A stretch of 64,000 bases of DNA, from contig JAEWST010000103.1 in assembly GCA_023398105.1 (NCBI GenBank), positions 92,813 to 156,812 on the forward strand. The letters run 5' to 3'. The notes beneath the pieces are model-generated. The model was not told where the DNA came from. It did not search any database and saw only the letters and a program-made list of their open reading frames with translations. Positions 34,927-43,586 of the stretch are shown here, in pieces. The DNA comes from Bacillota bacterium (lineage in GTDB: Bacteria > Bacillota > Clostridia > Acetivibrionales > DSM-1351). Both the position numbers and the translations under genes were made by a program. Positions within the stretch are counted from its first letter, which is position 1; each line of letters begins with the position of its first letter.

Positions 34927-36540
34927 ATGAATTTAATAAAGCGGCTTAATGTTGAGCCATTTCACAGTGATTTTGCTAATTGTACTGAAGAGTGCATGAT
35001 TTCTGTAGCAAACTATTTCAAACGTAATTATATCCTTATGTATTCTCAAGCATGGGGATTTTCATTTGTTGAGGGTATTGATCAAAGTAGCGATTTGGGA
35101 TATTCGCTAGATGCTGACAGAGGGGTTATTCATGAACTTTTACGCTTATATCACGGGTTTCAGATAACAATTAATAATGAAGCTTTAGCAGAGCAAGTAA
35201 AAGAAAACATTATTAGTGAATTAGATAATAACAAGCCCGTAGGGATTTTAATGGACACATATTACTATTCTTGGGATCCAAATAGAAACCAACATGGAAG
35301 CCACTGTTTTCTTATAACAGGAGTAGATACTCAAAAAGAATTATTTTATTGTACAGACCCATTTTTTCAAAAAAAGGACGCAATTCTTGATTTTAAAGAT
35401 TTTATAGATGGGTATTTAGGAGTTCATTTTACTGTTAATTTAGTTAATGAGGAAATAGCAGATTATAGCTGGAAAAACATTATTAACAATACTATTAATA
35501 AATTATCAGGAAGAGATCGGCAAGGTGAGAGTATTTTTGAAAATATGTTAAAGTACGCAGATTATTTAGAAAAAAATATTTGCTTGAAGAATGAAACTAG
35601 TGGGGAAGCAAGAATAATTGACATGCCGTTTTATGTTAAGTTACAGGATATTAGTAGAGGGAGAAAGCAATATGCATTATTTATAGAGGAGATTGCTTCT
35701 AGGCACAATATTAGTGGACTATTTGAAATAGCTAAGAAATTAAAGCATGCCAGCACAAAATGGGATGTTGTTAGAGGAATTATGGTAAAGGCTGTATTAT
35801 CAAGTGATGAATCAATAGTAAAGGAAAAGCTTTCGCCCAAAATCAGGGAAATTGCAAACATTGAAAAAGATATATTTGATTTGATTACAAATATTGTAAT
35901 GGATTCAAATAGTTCGGACAATAAATTAATTAAGGATATGGATGAAAAAACACTGATAATTGAAAATATTGACAATATTGACAATTTAAATGATTACACA
36001 TATCTTAATCTGGATAAGTATTTTAATAATAATGCTTTTGGAAGTAGGCTAAACAATGAAACTACAGCAAACTTAGATGGTAAAGGCTTGTTTTTTGTTG
36101 CAGAAGATATTCCGACAGAAGAGATTTGGCATATAGAAGATATGAAATTTAAGTTTCCAAGGTACCTAGAGGGGACAAATGACAATATTGCCTGCTCTGA
36201 GCAGTTCATTGAAGTGCCAAATGTTAAAGGCAATACCTTAATGATCCTTGCAACAGCTGAATTCGGTAGCTTTAGTGATTTAATAACAATAAAATACAAG
36301 GATGGGAGCAATGAACAAATATCTATTAGCTATACAGAGTTTTATTTTGAGCCTATTTTTGGAGAAAGTGTTGCATGGGAGGGAAGAGCCTGTGAACGAA
36401 CTGAAAATGATATACATATTTATAATTCTGTAGTAAGAATATTTGCGGGGAATTATAGGCTTAAAAAATCTGGAATAATTACTGGAATTGAACTTCCATA
36501 CTTACCTAATATACATATATTTTCTATGACAATTTCGTAA
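34927..36540 (+). CDS. BtrH-N/C39-like cysteine-protein with unknown C-terminal domain
   Basis: A 537-residue protein. The N-terminal 170 residues resemble the BtrH N-terminal (papain/C39-like) fold: a cysteine in HSDFANCTEECM (C19), a histidine in HGSHCFLITG (H126) and an aspartate in YCTDP (D144), a plausible Cys-His-Asp triad. BtrH transfers an acyl chain in butirosin synthesis, and related proteins lie in nonribosomal peptide clusters. Residues 200-340 are helical, and the last 130 residues look beta-rich. No carrier-protein or synthetase gene is nearby. The start is ATG 34927 behind GTGGAGG. The function is open. Confidence 0.65.
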   Translation: MNLIKRLNVEPFHSDFANCTEECMISVANYFKRNYILMYSQAWGFSFVEGIDQSSDLGYSLDADRGVIHELLRLYHGFQITINNEALAEQVKENIISELDNNKPVGILMDTYYYSWDPNRNQHGSHCFLITGVDTQKELFYCTDPFFQKKDAILDFKDFIDGYLGVHFTVNLVNEEIADYSWKNIINNTINKLSGRDRQGESIFENMLKYADYLEKNICLKNETSGEARIIDMPFYVKLQDISRGRKQYALFIEEIASRHNISGLFEIAKKLKHASTKWDVVRGIMVKAVLSSDESIVKEKLSPKIREIANIEKDIFDLITNIVMDSNSSDNKLIKDMDEKTLIIENIDNIDNLNDYTYLNLDKYFNNNAFGSRLNNETTANLDGKGLFFVAEDIPTEEIWHIEDMKFKFPRYLEGTNDNIACSEQFIEVPNVKGNTLMILATAEFGSFSDLITIKYKDGSNEQISISYTEFYFEPIFGESVAWEGRACERTENDIHIYNSVVRIFAGNYRLKKSGIITGIELPYLPNIHIFSMTIS

Positions 36541-36571
36541 TGCTTTTACACAAATAAAACTCATATATTCT

Positions 36572-36612
36572 AAAAAAGGCTTATCACCAGTATTGAGGTG
36601 TAAGCCTTTTTA
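36572..36612 (+). terminator. Intrinsic terminator of the BtrH-like gene
   Basis: The stem AAAAAGGCTTA(tc)AC / GGTG-TAAGCCTTTTT has a T-run. The family A repeat begins six bases after it. Confidence 0.85.
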
Positions 36613-36617
36613 ATAAA

Positions 36618-36773
36618 TATAACGAGGCAAGAAAATGTCCCCCACTTCTATAAGTGGTGGGTACCACTTTGGTTATCAAGCGGTGAGAATATCTCCCGCC
36701 TCGATGAAACGCCGTTAATGTAATGAGATTTTTCTACAATCGAAAAATTTCATTTTGAATCTAGGCGTTATAA
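36618..36773 (+). repeat. Family A repeat, copy 4 (full length, without family B)
   Basis: It runs from TATAACGAGGC to TAGGCGTTATA. Where copies 2 and 3 carry family B, this copy has GAGATTTTTC-tacaat-CGAAAAATTTC, a nearly perfect palindrome. It lies between the convergent BtrH-like and dockerin genes. Confidence 0.9.
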
Positions 36774-36777
36774 ATAG

Positions 36778-37746
36778 CTATTCAACATTTATGGTGTAGA
36801 TAATTTCAGGTCCTAATGGTTTTTGTGTAAACACAATTTCATATTGTCCAAGCTTAATTGCAGTAAATGTGTATATTCTTGAATATAGCCAATCGGGAAT
36901 ACTAGGGTTAGGGTTATTAACTTCTTCTGAAAGTAATAAGACAGATTTGTCTGAAATTCTATAAGATGAAGTAAAACCAGCTATACCACCTTCTTGCATA
37001 GATATATTAAAAGGCTCGCTAATTTTTACATTTATGATATTTGTACTGCTGATATTAATTGTACATTGAACAGTTTTGATAGGTGCTATACCTTGTTCCC
37101 AAGAACGTTTGTATTCAAAGGTAAGCGTATATGTTCCAGGCTTTAGTGCCTCAAAGAACCATATTTTTTGTATAGGTGCTCCGACTAATTCACGACTAGT
37201 ATAGTGTAAATTTTCTTCAGAAACTAAATTTAAAGAAGATATGTCAGATAATGTATAGAACCATTGGTAGCCTGTTGAACCGTTTTCTTCTAAGGATATT
37301 TCAAAAGTTTTGTTTTGAGCTACATTAATAATGCTGCCATTTTCAGTATCTACAAAGGTATCTGCTACAGGAAATCTTGTTATGCTCCTAAGAAGAGCTT
37401 GCTTCATTATAGATAAATCTAATGCATTAACTGCCTTGTCGCCATTTACATCTGCAACTTTTTTAAATGAACCAGTATTATCTAGTAGTAAGGATTTCAT
37501 AAGTGCAAAGTCTAAGGCGTCAACGCTAAAGTCATTATTTAGGTCACCGTAAAAAGTAGAAATTTGAATAACATCATCAGAAGTACCTTCGTTTGAAGAC
37601 GATTCTGCATTTACATTTCCAACTGGAACTACTATAAGCGAAAGCATTAAAATAGCTAACGAAACAGCTGTACGTTTTTTAATAAGATTTGTTACTGCGG
37701 TTTTTAATTTTTTTGCTTGATTTCTTAATAAAAATGTTCTTTTCAT
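36778..37746 (-). CDS. Dockerin-bearing double chagasin-type cysteine protease inhibitor
   Basis: A 322-residue secreted protein. A basic start and hydrophobic segment end near NVNA (cleavage about residue 48). Residues 66-122 are a type I dockerin with two calcium-binding repeats, GDLNNDFSVDALDFALMKSL and ADVNGDKAVNALDLSIMKQA; this docks the protein to cohesins of a cellulosome scaffold. Residues 138-230 are a chagasin (I42) domain with the three inhibitory loops recognisable: NGSTGYQW, VGAPIQKIW and the RSWE loop. Residues 231-322 look like a second, more diverged chagasin domain lacking TGYxW. It probably protects the cellulosome from cysteine proteases, as shown for related dockerin-chagasin proteins. 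Confidence 0.88.
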   Translation of the reverse strand: MKRTFLLRNQAKKLKTAVTNLIKKRTAVSLAILMLSLIVVPVGNVNAESSSNEGTSDDVIQISTFYGDLNNDFSVDALDFALMKSLLLDNTGSFKKVADVNGDKAVNALDLSIMKQALLRSITRFPVADTFVDTENGSIINVAQNKTFEISLEENGSTGYQWFYTLSDISSLNLVSEENLHYTSRELVGAPIQKIWFFEALKPGTYTLTFEYKRSWEQGIAPIKTVQCTINISSTNIINVKISEPFNISMQEGGIAGFTSSYRISDKSVLLLSEEVNNPNPSIPDWLYSRIYTFTAIKLGQYEIVFTQKPLGPEIIYTINVE

Positions 37747-37815
37747 TGTATTACCTCCCTTAAAATTTATTAAACTTGAGTAAGGATACGAATTAAGTAG
37801 AGATAGTTTTTTGCT

Positions 37816-37880
37816 AATTGAAAATGCACCATGTTCTTACGAACTGACTGTACTGCTACAAGCTACTTTTGAATTTTGCT
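37816..37880 (-). repeat. Family B repeat, minus-strand copy upstream of the dockerin gene
   Basis: Read on the minus strand it gives ACATGGTGCATTTTC, matching 5169-5182 and the other copies. It lies in the leader of the dockerin gene, in that gene's own direction. Confidence 0.5.
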
Positions 37881-37941
37881 ACTTAAAACCACCATTAAGG
37901 TTACTTCAAGCTAAAATAGGAAATTACTGCCATAATTATAC

Positions 37942-37993
37942 CATGTTCTAGTTTAAATTAAAACAATAAGTTGAGTTTATACTAGAACATGGA
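37942..37993. promoter_or_regulatory. Perfect 12-bp inverted repeat between divergent genes
   Basis: The arms CCATGTTCTAGT (37942-37953) and ACTAGAACATGG (37982-37993) are separated by 28 AT-rich bases. It lies between the dockerin gene (minus) and the MFS gene (plus), where a shared operator would sit. The regulator is unknown. Confidence 0.6.
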
Positions 37994-38079
37994 ATAATTT
38001 TGTGTTAGGATTAATTAAAATATTTGTAAATGATGTTCACTAATAATAAAAACTAATTAGAAGGATAAGGGTTTAAAAT

Positions 38080-39231
38080 ATGGCAACACTTTTACTAATT
38101 ATCATTTATATTGCTTTTATTAGCCTAGGATTACCAGATTCAATGTTAGGTGCTGCATGGCCGACAATGCGTATTGATTTATCAATGCCAATGGCTGGGG
38201 CTGGTTTAATATCCATGATTATATCAGGAGGAACTATTGTCTCTAGCATTTTTAGTGGCAAGCTTATTAACAGGTTGGGTACGGCTAAGCTTGTTATTAT
38301 AAGCGTTTTTATGACAGCTATTGCGTTGTTTGGATTTTCGTTTACTAAGAATTACTTTTGGCTTTGTATAATGGGTATTCCGTTAGGACTTGGTGCAGGT
38401 TCAGTTGATTCTGCATTAAATAATTTTGTAGCTTTACATTATTCATCAAGTCATATGAGCTGGCTTCACTGTTTTTGGGGAGTGGGTGCCACAGCAGGTC
38501 CAATAATTATGTCTGCGTCTATTGCTAGAAGTGGACTATGGCAAAAGGGATATTTTACTGTTGCAATTATACAAATATGCTTAGCATTTATTTTAGTGAT
38601 TTCATTTCCTCTATGGAAAAGATTTCAGTATAATGAGCAAGAAGAAAATGCTATACAGAATAATAATGAAAATGTATTTAAGTTACGTGGAATAAAATTT
38701 GCACTTCTTAGTTTCTTCTGCTATTGTGCTGTTGAGACTACAACTGGTTTATGGGGAGCAAGCTATCTAGTAAATACCAAAGGTGTATCTGCAGAAGTTG
38801 CAGCAGGCTGGATAGCCATATATTATTTTGGAATTACAATAGGAAGACTGGTAAATGGATTTATAACATCTAAATTAAGCAATAATACATTGATTAGAGG
38901 TGGACAAGTTATTATTGGGTTAGGAGCATTGCTATTGTTAGTAACTAATCATGGATATATTAGCTTGATTGGATTTATTTTGATTGGAACTGGGTGTGCT
39001 CCTATTTTTCCATCAATGTTGCATGAAACTCCAGTTCGTTTTGGAAAAAATAATTCCAGTAGATTGATGGGGCTTCAAATGGCATTTGCATATATGGGAA
39101 CAACTTTTGTACCTCCAATTTTGGGATTACTATTTGGTTTAATAGGTATTAAATTCTTTCCAGTGTTTATTTTGGTATTACTTGTAGCTATGCTTTTCAG
39201 TAACGAAAAGATTAAAAGACTTATCAAATAA
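38080..39231 (+). CDS. MFS transporter (FucP/sugar-permease-like)
   Basis: A 383-residue protein with about twelve membrane helices in two halves, starting YIAFISLGLPDSMLGAAWP, a pattern of the fucose-permease-like MFS branch. The loop 2-3 motif is GKLINRLGTAKLV, and the mid-loop is charged and asparagine-rich (EQEENAIQNNNEN). The substrate, perhaps a sugar, cannot be told. The ribosome binding site AGAAGGA precedes the ATG. It is divergent from the dockerin gene across an inverted repeat. Confidence 0.88.
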   Translation: MATLLLIIIYIAFISLGLPDSMLGAAWPTMRIDLSMPMAGAGLISMIISGGTIVSSIFSGKLINRLGTAKLVIISVFMTAIALFGFSFTKNYFWLCIMGIPLGLGAGSVDSALNNFVALHYSSSHMSWLHCFWGVGATAGPIIMSASIARSGLWQKGYFTVAIIQICLAFILVISFPLWKRFQYNEQEENAIQNNNENVFKLRGIKFALLSFFCYCAVETTTGLWGASYLVNTKGVSAEVAAGWIAIYYFGITIGRLVNGFITSKLSNNTLIRGGQVIIGLGALLLLVTNHGYISLIGFILIGTGCAPIFPSMLHETPVRFGKNNSSRLMGLQMAFAYMGTTFVPPILGLLFGLIGIKFFPVFILVLLVAMLFSNEKIKRLIK

Positions 39232-39417
39232 ATGGTTGCTTGATTTTCTGTTCAAAGGATATTGACTCAATGCTTTAGTTTTTCCAAGTATAGTTTCACA
39301 AGGATTCTTATAGTAAGCGGCAGGGAGACTAAGTACCGATATATAGCTAGCGAAAATGCGGCATAATGTAACAAAATAATCTAATAAAAAATAAAATAAA
39401 ACATTTTAAAACACATA

Positions 39418-39446
39418 TCGACAAAACATAAACTATGTGATATAAT
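39418..39446 (+). promoter_or_regulatory. Sigma-A-type promoter of a candidate small RNA
   Basis: TCGACA, a 17-base spacer and a perfect TATAAT (39441-39446), on the plus strand, with no gene start downstream before a terminator. Confidence 0.6.
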
Positions 39447-39452
39447 ATAATC

Positions 39453-39677
39453 AGAAACAAACCTTACGTTTAAAACATGCAGATAAACGCAAAGATAATT
39501 CAAGTTTTCATTATTATTGAGTTTTTGTGTGTAAGAATAAATGTAAATTGTATATATTTAATAAGCTATCTCCCCCCCAAAAAATTTTACATAGAGCAAA
39601 TTATCGGACTTTCCCCTTCTGATAATAAGCAAACACAGAAAACCAGTTGAGGTCTTAGTATCTCAGCTGGTTTTTAG
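39453..39677 (+). ncRNA. Candidate small RNA with C-rich loops
   Basis: It is bounded by the promoter at 39418 and a terminator with stem AACCAGTTGAG / CTCAGCTGGTT and a T-tail (39640-39677). It carries an unpaired TCTCCCCCCCAAAA (39572-39585) and a hairpin ATTATCGGA / TTCTGATAAT with the loop CTTTCCCC. Such C-rich loops are typical of Gram-positive small RNAs that pair with ribosome binding sites. A 57-codon frame inside lacks a ribosome binding site and ends within the terminator stem, so it is unlikely to be the product. The rest of 39232-39417 shows nothing recognised. Confidence 0.6.
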
Positions 39678-39768
39678 TTGGAAATCATTTTTATAGCTTA
39701 ATTTCAATTGGGATATATGGAAGAAGGTTCTGTAATATATTTTGATTTGAAAATAGCTGAATAGTAGC

Positions 39769-39814
39769 AAAAGAGTCAATTACTATGACTATTTCCATAG
39801 TAATTGACTCTTTT
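39769..39814 (-). terminator. Terminator of the NlpC/P60 gene
   Basis: A 19-bp perfect stem AAAAGAGTCAATTACTATG / CATAGTAATTGACTCTTTT has an eight-base loop. It lies 56 bases past the stop of the minus-strand hydrolase gene and may work on both strands. Confidence 0.8.
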
Positions 39815-39869
39815 GGGTATACATGTATAATTGTTACGTATTTAGGTTATGTTACCTATTTACATTCGC

Positions 39870-41576
39870 TTAAAATATTCTAAAAGCACATTTAAAATTC
39901 CTTGTCCAATAAGATGAAGTTATATTGGTAATTCGAATTTTTCCAGAGCCTGAGGATGCATCAATCATTTTATTTCCTCCAAGAGCAATACCAACATGTC
40001 CATTAAACGCAATAATATCTCCCTTTTTTATGCTACTCATGCTTTTAATTTTTTTGTACTTAGTATTTCTGCTCCAACCATATGAAGTCATATAACTCTG
40101 TCTCACGCCTGCCTTATTCAGAACCCAGTAAACGAACCCAGAGCAATCAAAGGTAGAAGGCCCTTTTGCACCATATACGTACCTACATCCTAGCTTTGAC
40201 TTTGCAATTGATATCAATGTGGATACACTTGGACTGCCTGAGTTATCTGCATAATCTTGATCGTTTGAGTTATTTCCTGAACTGCTATTTGAACTGCTCC
40301 CGCCAGAATTGTTATTACTTGAGCCACTGCTTCCTGTAGTGCCGTTCCATCTTTTGGCATTTGAAGATAAGAGTTTGCTTATTGTTTGAGCACCTACTTT
40401 TCCGTCTGATGAAAGGCCGTTACGTTTTTGGAAATTGAGCACCGCATCATGGGTATCAGAACCAAAATATCCAGTTACACTATTCAAATATCCAAGTTTT
40501 TTTAAGTACTTTTGTACATTTGAAACATCGTCACCGCTGTCTCCAATTTTTAGAGCGTTTTCGGTAACATTTCCTGATGTTAGTAGTTCCTTAGTTGCTG
40601 GTCCAATATAACCATCTGCTATTAAGCTATTACTCTCTTGTAAATTTTTAACAGCGGCAACAGTATCATTTCCGTATTTGCCGTCTGGCTTAGTGGTAAG
40701 ATAACCAAGTTCATAAAGCTTTTCCTGATATTTCAGTATTTCATCATTTTCATCACCTAAATAAAAGGAAAGTGGAACGGCTTCAGCTGAATATAAGATT
40801 TCTCTTGTTTGAGCACCTACATTACCATCATCATAAAGACCGTTTCTTTTTTGAAATTCTTTAACAGCTGCCTCGGTTTCGGTTCCAAAAACTCCAGTTA
40901 CTTTAGATAAATAACCTAGCTCATAAAGCCTTGACTGTATATGTTCGACATCTATACCTTCTGCACCTATAAAAACAGTATATTCTTTTGCACTATCAGA
41001 AAATAATAGTTCATAGGTTTTGAAATCAACCTCACCAGTGCCTTCTAATTTGTTCTTTATCTGAAATTTCTTCACAGCCTCTTCGATAGTTTCGCTGTAT
41101 TCCTCAGAGGGTTCATCTAGTTCTATGTAATAAAGCTCCATCAGTTTTTTCTGTATTGCAGTGACAGTAATATCCTTGTCGCCTAACTTAACAATATCAC
41201 CTTTTGATGGATCTAGAGAAGCTTTAGCACCACGTGAAGTTGTAGGATTAATAGAATTGTTTATCTTATTTGAGCTTGAGGGTGGTTTTTCTGCTTCAGC
41301 AGTACCTTGTATAGTATCTTGTATAGTTTCTTGTGCAGTATATAGAGAATCTTCGATAGAATTTTGCGAAGCCGTATTATTAGCAATGTTGATATTTGAA
41401 GCAGAATCACTTAATAATGGTGAAGCTGTAGATGCAAATAGTATTGTAATGGTTAATACAGCAGCACCTGAGCAAGAAATTACAATGTGCTTAAGCTTTA
41501 GTGGATGCTCTGATATAAATTTTTTTAGTTTCTGAAACAAACTTTTGGTAAAATTCTTAAACTTTTTTATGTTCAT
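39870..41576 (-). CDS. NlpC/P60 peptidoglycan endopeptidase with four wall-binding repeats
   Basis: A 568-residue surface hydrolase. A membrane or signal segment lies at about residues 28-50, followed by a low-complexity Ser/Thr/Ala linker to about 115. Four peptidoglycan-binding (PG_binding_1) repeats follow, each with a GYL..TG.FG..T..AV..FQ..NGL-type pattern. A Gly/Ser/Asn linker (about 415-440) leads to the C-terminal NlpC/P60 domain with the catalytic cysteine in FDCSGFVYW and histidine in NGHVGIALGG. It cleaves gamma-D-Glu-diaminopimelate type bonds in wall peptides. The gene stands alone on the minus strand with its own terminator. Confidence 0.93.
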   Translation of the reverse strand: MNIKKFKNFTKSLFQKLKKFISEHPLKLKHIVISCSGAAVLTITILFASTASPLLSDSASNINIANNTASQNSIEDSLYTAQETIQDTIQGTAEAEKPPSSSNKINNSINPTTSRGAKASLDPSKGDIVKLGDKDITVTAIQKKLMELYYIELDEPSEEYSETIEEAVKKFQIKNKLEGTGEVDFKTYELLFSDSAKEYTVFIGAEGIDVEHIQSRLYELGYLSKVTGVFGTETEAAVKEFQKRNGLYDDGNVGAQTREILYSAEAVPLSFYLGDENDEILKYQEKLYELGYLTTKPDGKYGNDTVAAVKNLQESNSLIADGYIGPATKELLTSGNVTENALKIGDSGDDVSNVQKYLKKLGYLNSVTGYFGSDTHDAVLNFQKRNGLSSDGKVGAQTISKLLSSNAKRWNGTTGSSGSSNNNSGGSSSNSSSGNNSNDQDYADNSGSPSVSTLISIAKSKLGCRYVYGAKGPSTFDCSGFVYWVLNKAGVRQSYMTSYGWSRNTKYKKIKSMSSIKKGDIIAFNGHVGIALGGNKMIDASSGSGKIRITNITSSYWTRNFKCAFRIF

Positions 41577-42244
41577 AAATCTCTCCTAAATTAAGTATAT
41601 TTTTAGGATAAAATTAATAAACACATGTATAGTGTTCGAAAAGAAGCAAGGAAATCGATTCTTTGGGAATATATACAAAGTCAAATTAGTAATATCAAAG
41701 AACAAGGTTGCTTTAGCTGAGGGAATCAACTACAAAACTAAATCCTCTATAAAGATAATCTATAGAAGAAGGTGCTAAGGAATTACTAATATGTAACTGC
41801 TTATTTGAACTTTATCCAATTTGAAATATAAATTATTTAATATAAATTATCATTGCAATTATATCACATATAAACAAAGAATTTATTAACAAACAATTAA
41901 CAATTGAAAAAAATATGTCGTAAATTATCAATAGTTAAGAAACCAACTCGAAATAAATCGAATTACACCCATGAAATATTCAAAGTATGGTGATAGTTTT
42001 TGTAAAAATACAAATAATAACAATGATGAGAGAAATAGGCTTATGGTATAATATATTAAATTCTACACAAAGGTGGAACTGATTAAAAAAGATACTAAGC
42101 TGTTTTATATTAAGTATTTTATTAAATCTTTTGTGGACAAGAATTATGTATAATTATATGATGTTAAAAGCGGCTTATAGTCGTTTTATTTAATGTAAGC
42201 AATGTAAGCAATGTAAGCAAAGTTGTTTTGGAGGTACATAATAA
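41577..42244. other. Divergent intergenic region
   Basis: 670 AT-rich bases between the minus-strand hydrolase and the plus-strand AEC gene. Near its right end are three tandem copies of ATGTAAGCA (42193-42219). On the minus strand, the stretch TTCCCTCAGCTAAAGC vaguely recalls part of the c-di-AMP riboswitch but the rest of that motif is missing. No gene was seen. Confidence 0.5.
42193..42219 (+). repeat. Three tandem ATGTAAGCA repeats
   Basis: Three exact nine-base units stand 13 bases before the GGAGG of the AEC transporter gene. Confidence 0.9.
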
Positions 42245-43222
42245 ATGAATGAAATAATGATAATAGTTAAACAAATAATAATACTCACATTACTTGGAAT
42301 AACGGGTTTTGCAGCCGCAAAAAGCAACATTTTGCCCGAGGCTTCACAAAAGCATATATCGGCTCTGATTATAAAAATAACAACGCCCTTTTTAATTTTC
42401 ACAACGATGGGGAATTATTCCTTTACTAAGGAAACATTAAGAAATGGTGTTTTTATATTTGTTTTTGGTATTGTTTTTATACTTATGTCAGGGCTAATAT
42501 CCTTGGCACCTTGTAAGTTAATGGGTATAAAGGATAAAGCAAAAAATATTTATATGGCACAGTCAATGTTCGGAAATGTTATTTTTATGGCGTACCCTCT
42601 ACTTGAAGCAATGTACGGAAAAACAGGTATTTTATATGCTATATTTTTTAATCTATCGAATGATGCCATATTGTGGACTTTAGGCGTGTATCTCTTTAAT
42701 AAGCATAATTCTAGAAACTGGAAAGAAAATCTATCACATCTAATTAACCCTAATACGTTAGCTTTTGTAGGAGGAATAATACTAATTACATTCAAATCCT
42801 TCTTCAAAATAGGTGAGTTTACTGTGTATAATGCATTATGGGACGTTTTTTATACAACCTTTAATGGCTTGGGAAAGACAACGATATATATTTCTATGAT
42901 TTTTATAGGGCTACTGCTTGCAAATACTAAAATAAGCGGAGTGAAGGATGTTTTATCTCGAACAAGGTATCTAGTGCTTTCTCTGTTCAAGTTGTTAATT
43001 GTTCCAATAATAGCCATCTTGTTTTTCAAATTAACTAACAATTACTTTGACAAATTTGTTAAAATAATTGTAGTATTGCAGTTGGCAATGCCTTCATCTA
43101 CAGTGGTTTCGGCTTTAGCACTGCAATATGAATCAGATTATAACGCCGCCACCGAAAGCATATTTGTTTCAACCCTATTATCAATATTTACCCTGCCAAT
43201 TATAGTGTATTTACTTATGTAG
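42245..43222 (+). CDS. AEC-family (auxin efflux carrier type) transporter
   Basis: A 325-residue membrane protein with ten hydrophobic segments in two groups of five, separated by a polar middle near residues 155-165 (NKHNSRNWKENLSHLINPNT). The AEC hallmark appears as LLGITGFAAAKSNILP at the start and QLAMPSSTVVSALALQY near the end. Family members in bacteria move malate or other dicarboxylates and organic acids; the substrate here is unknown. GGAGG precedes the ATG. Confidence 0.88.
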   Translation: MNEIMIIVKQIIILTLLGITGFAAAKSNILPEASQKHISALIIKITTPFLIFTTMGNYSFTKETLRNGVFIFVFGIVFILMSGLISLAPCKLMGIKDKAKNIYMAQSMFGNVIFMAYPLLEAMYGKTGILYAIFFNLSNDAILWTLGVYLFNKHNSRNWKENLSHLINPNTLAFVGGIILITFKSFFKIGEFTVYNALWDVFYTTFNGLGKTTIYISMIFIGLLLANTKISGVKDVLSRTRYLVLSLFKLLIVPIIAILFFKLTNNYFDKFVKIIVVLQLAMPSSTVVSALALQYESDYNAATESIFVSTLLSIFTLPIIVYLLM

Positions 43223-43260
43223 TTTTACTAATTCAATTACGTCTGAAAGCCTAAGTTTGA

Positions 43261-43322
43261 TATAACGAGGCAAGAAAATGTCCCCCACTTCTATAAGTGG
43301 CGGGTACCACTTTGGTTTTCAG
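43261..43322 (+). repeat. Family A repeat, copy 5 (short, 5' module only)
   Basis: It contains TATAACGAGGC to CTTTGGTTTTCAGC, nearly identical to the first 60 bases of copy 2 and ending at the same place as copy 1. It lies between the AEC gene and the purine operon promoter. Confidence 0.85.
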
Positions 43323-43451
43323 CTGTATAATGCTTATAAACTAGCTTTAAGAACAGTTAGGGCTTGATTTTTATTTGACTTCAAAGAGGATTTTATGATA
43401 GTAATTGGCTTTATATTTTTGAATTCCGAATATTAATATTAAATATAAAAA

Positions 43452-43532
43452 AAATGTTCGAATTTTTTGCTTGTTTAATTGACAATATAGTTTTATATTT
43501 GATAATATTAGTATGTAAAAAACGAATGATTT
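43452..43532 (+). promoter_or_regulatory. Promoter of the purine operon with possible PurR boxes
   Basis: TTGACA (43479-43484) with GATAAT (43501-43506), spacing 16. Upstream, AATGTTCGAATTT (43453-43465) reads on the other strand as AAATTCGAACATT, one base off the B. subtilis PurBox. Downstream, AAAAACGAATGAT (about 43518-43530) is a weaker match in the opposite orientation. The spacing differs from B. subtilis, so the PurR link is tentative. Confidence 0.5.
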
Positions 43533-43586
43533 TAATCAAATAATATAAAATGTTCACTAATATATTTATATATGGAGGATAATCTA

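Noticed and set aside
39477..39650. 57-codon frame inside the candidate small RNA
   Set aside because: No ribosome binding site, low-complexity product, and it ends within the terminator stem.
41660..41800. c-di-AMP (ydaO-type) riboswitch before the NlpC/P60 gene, minus strand
   Set aside because: Only a short TCAGCTAA-like piece matches; the other conserved parts are missing.
11838..43260. A second att site closing the guaA island
   Set aside because: No copy of the guaA 3' end was recognised by eye downstream; a search is needed, so no boundary is claimed.
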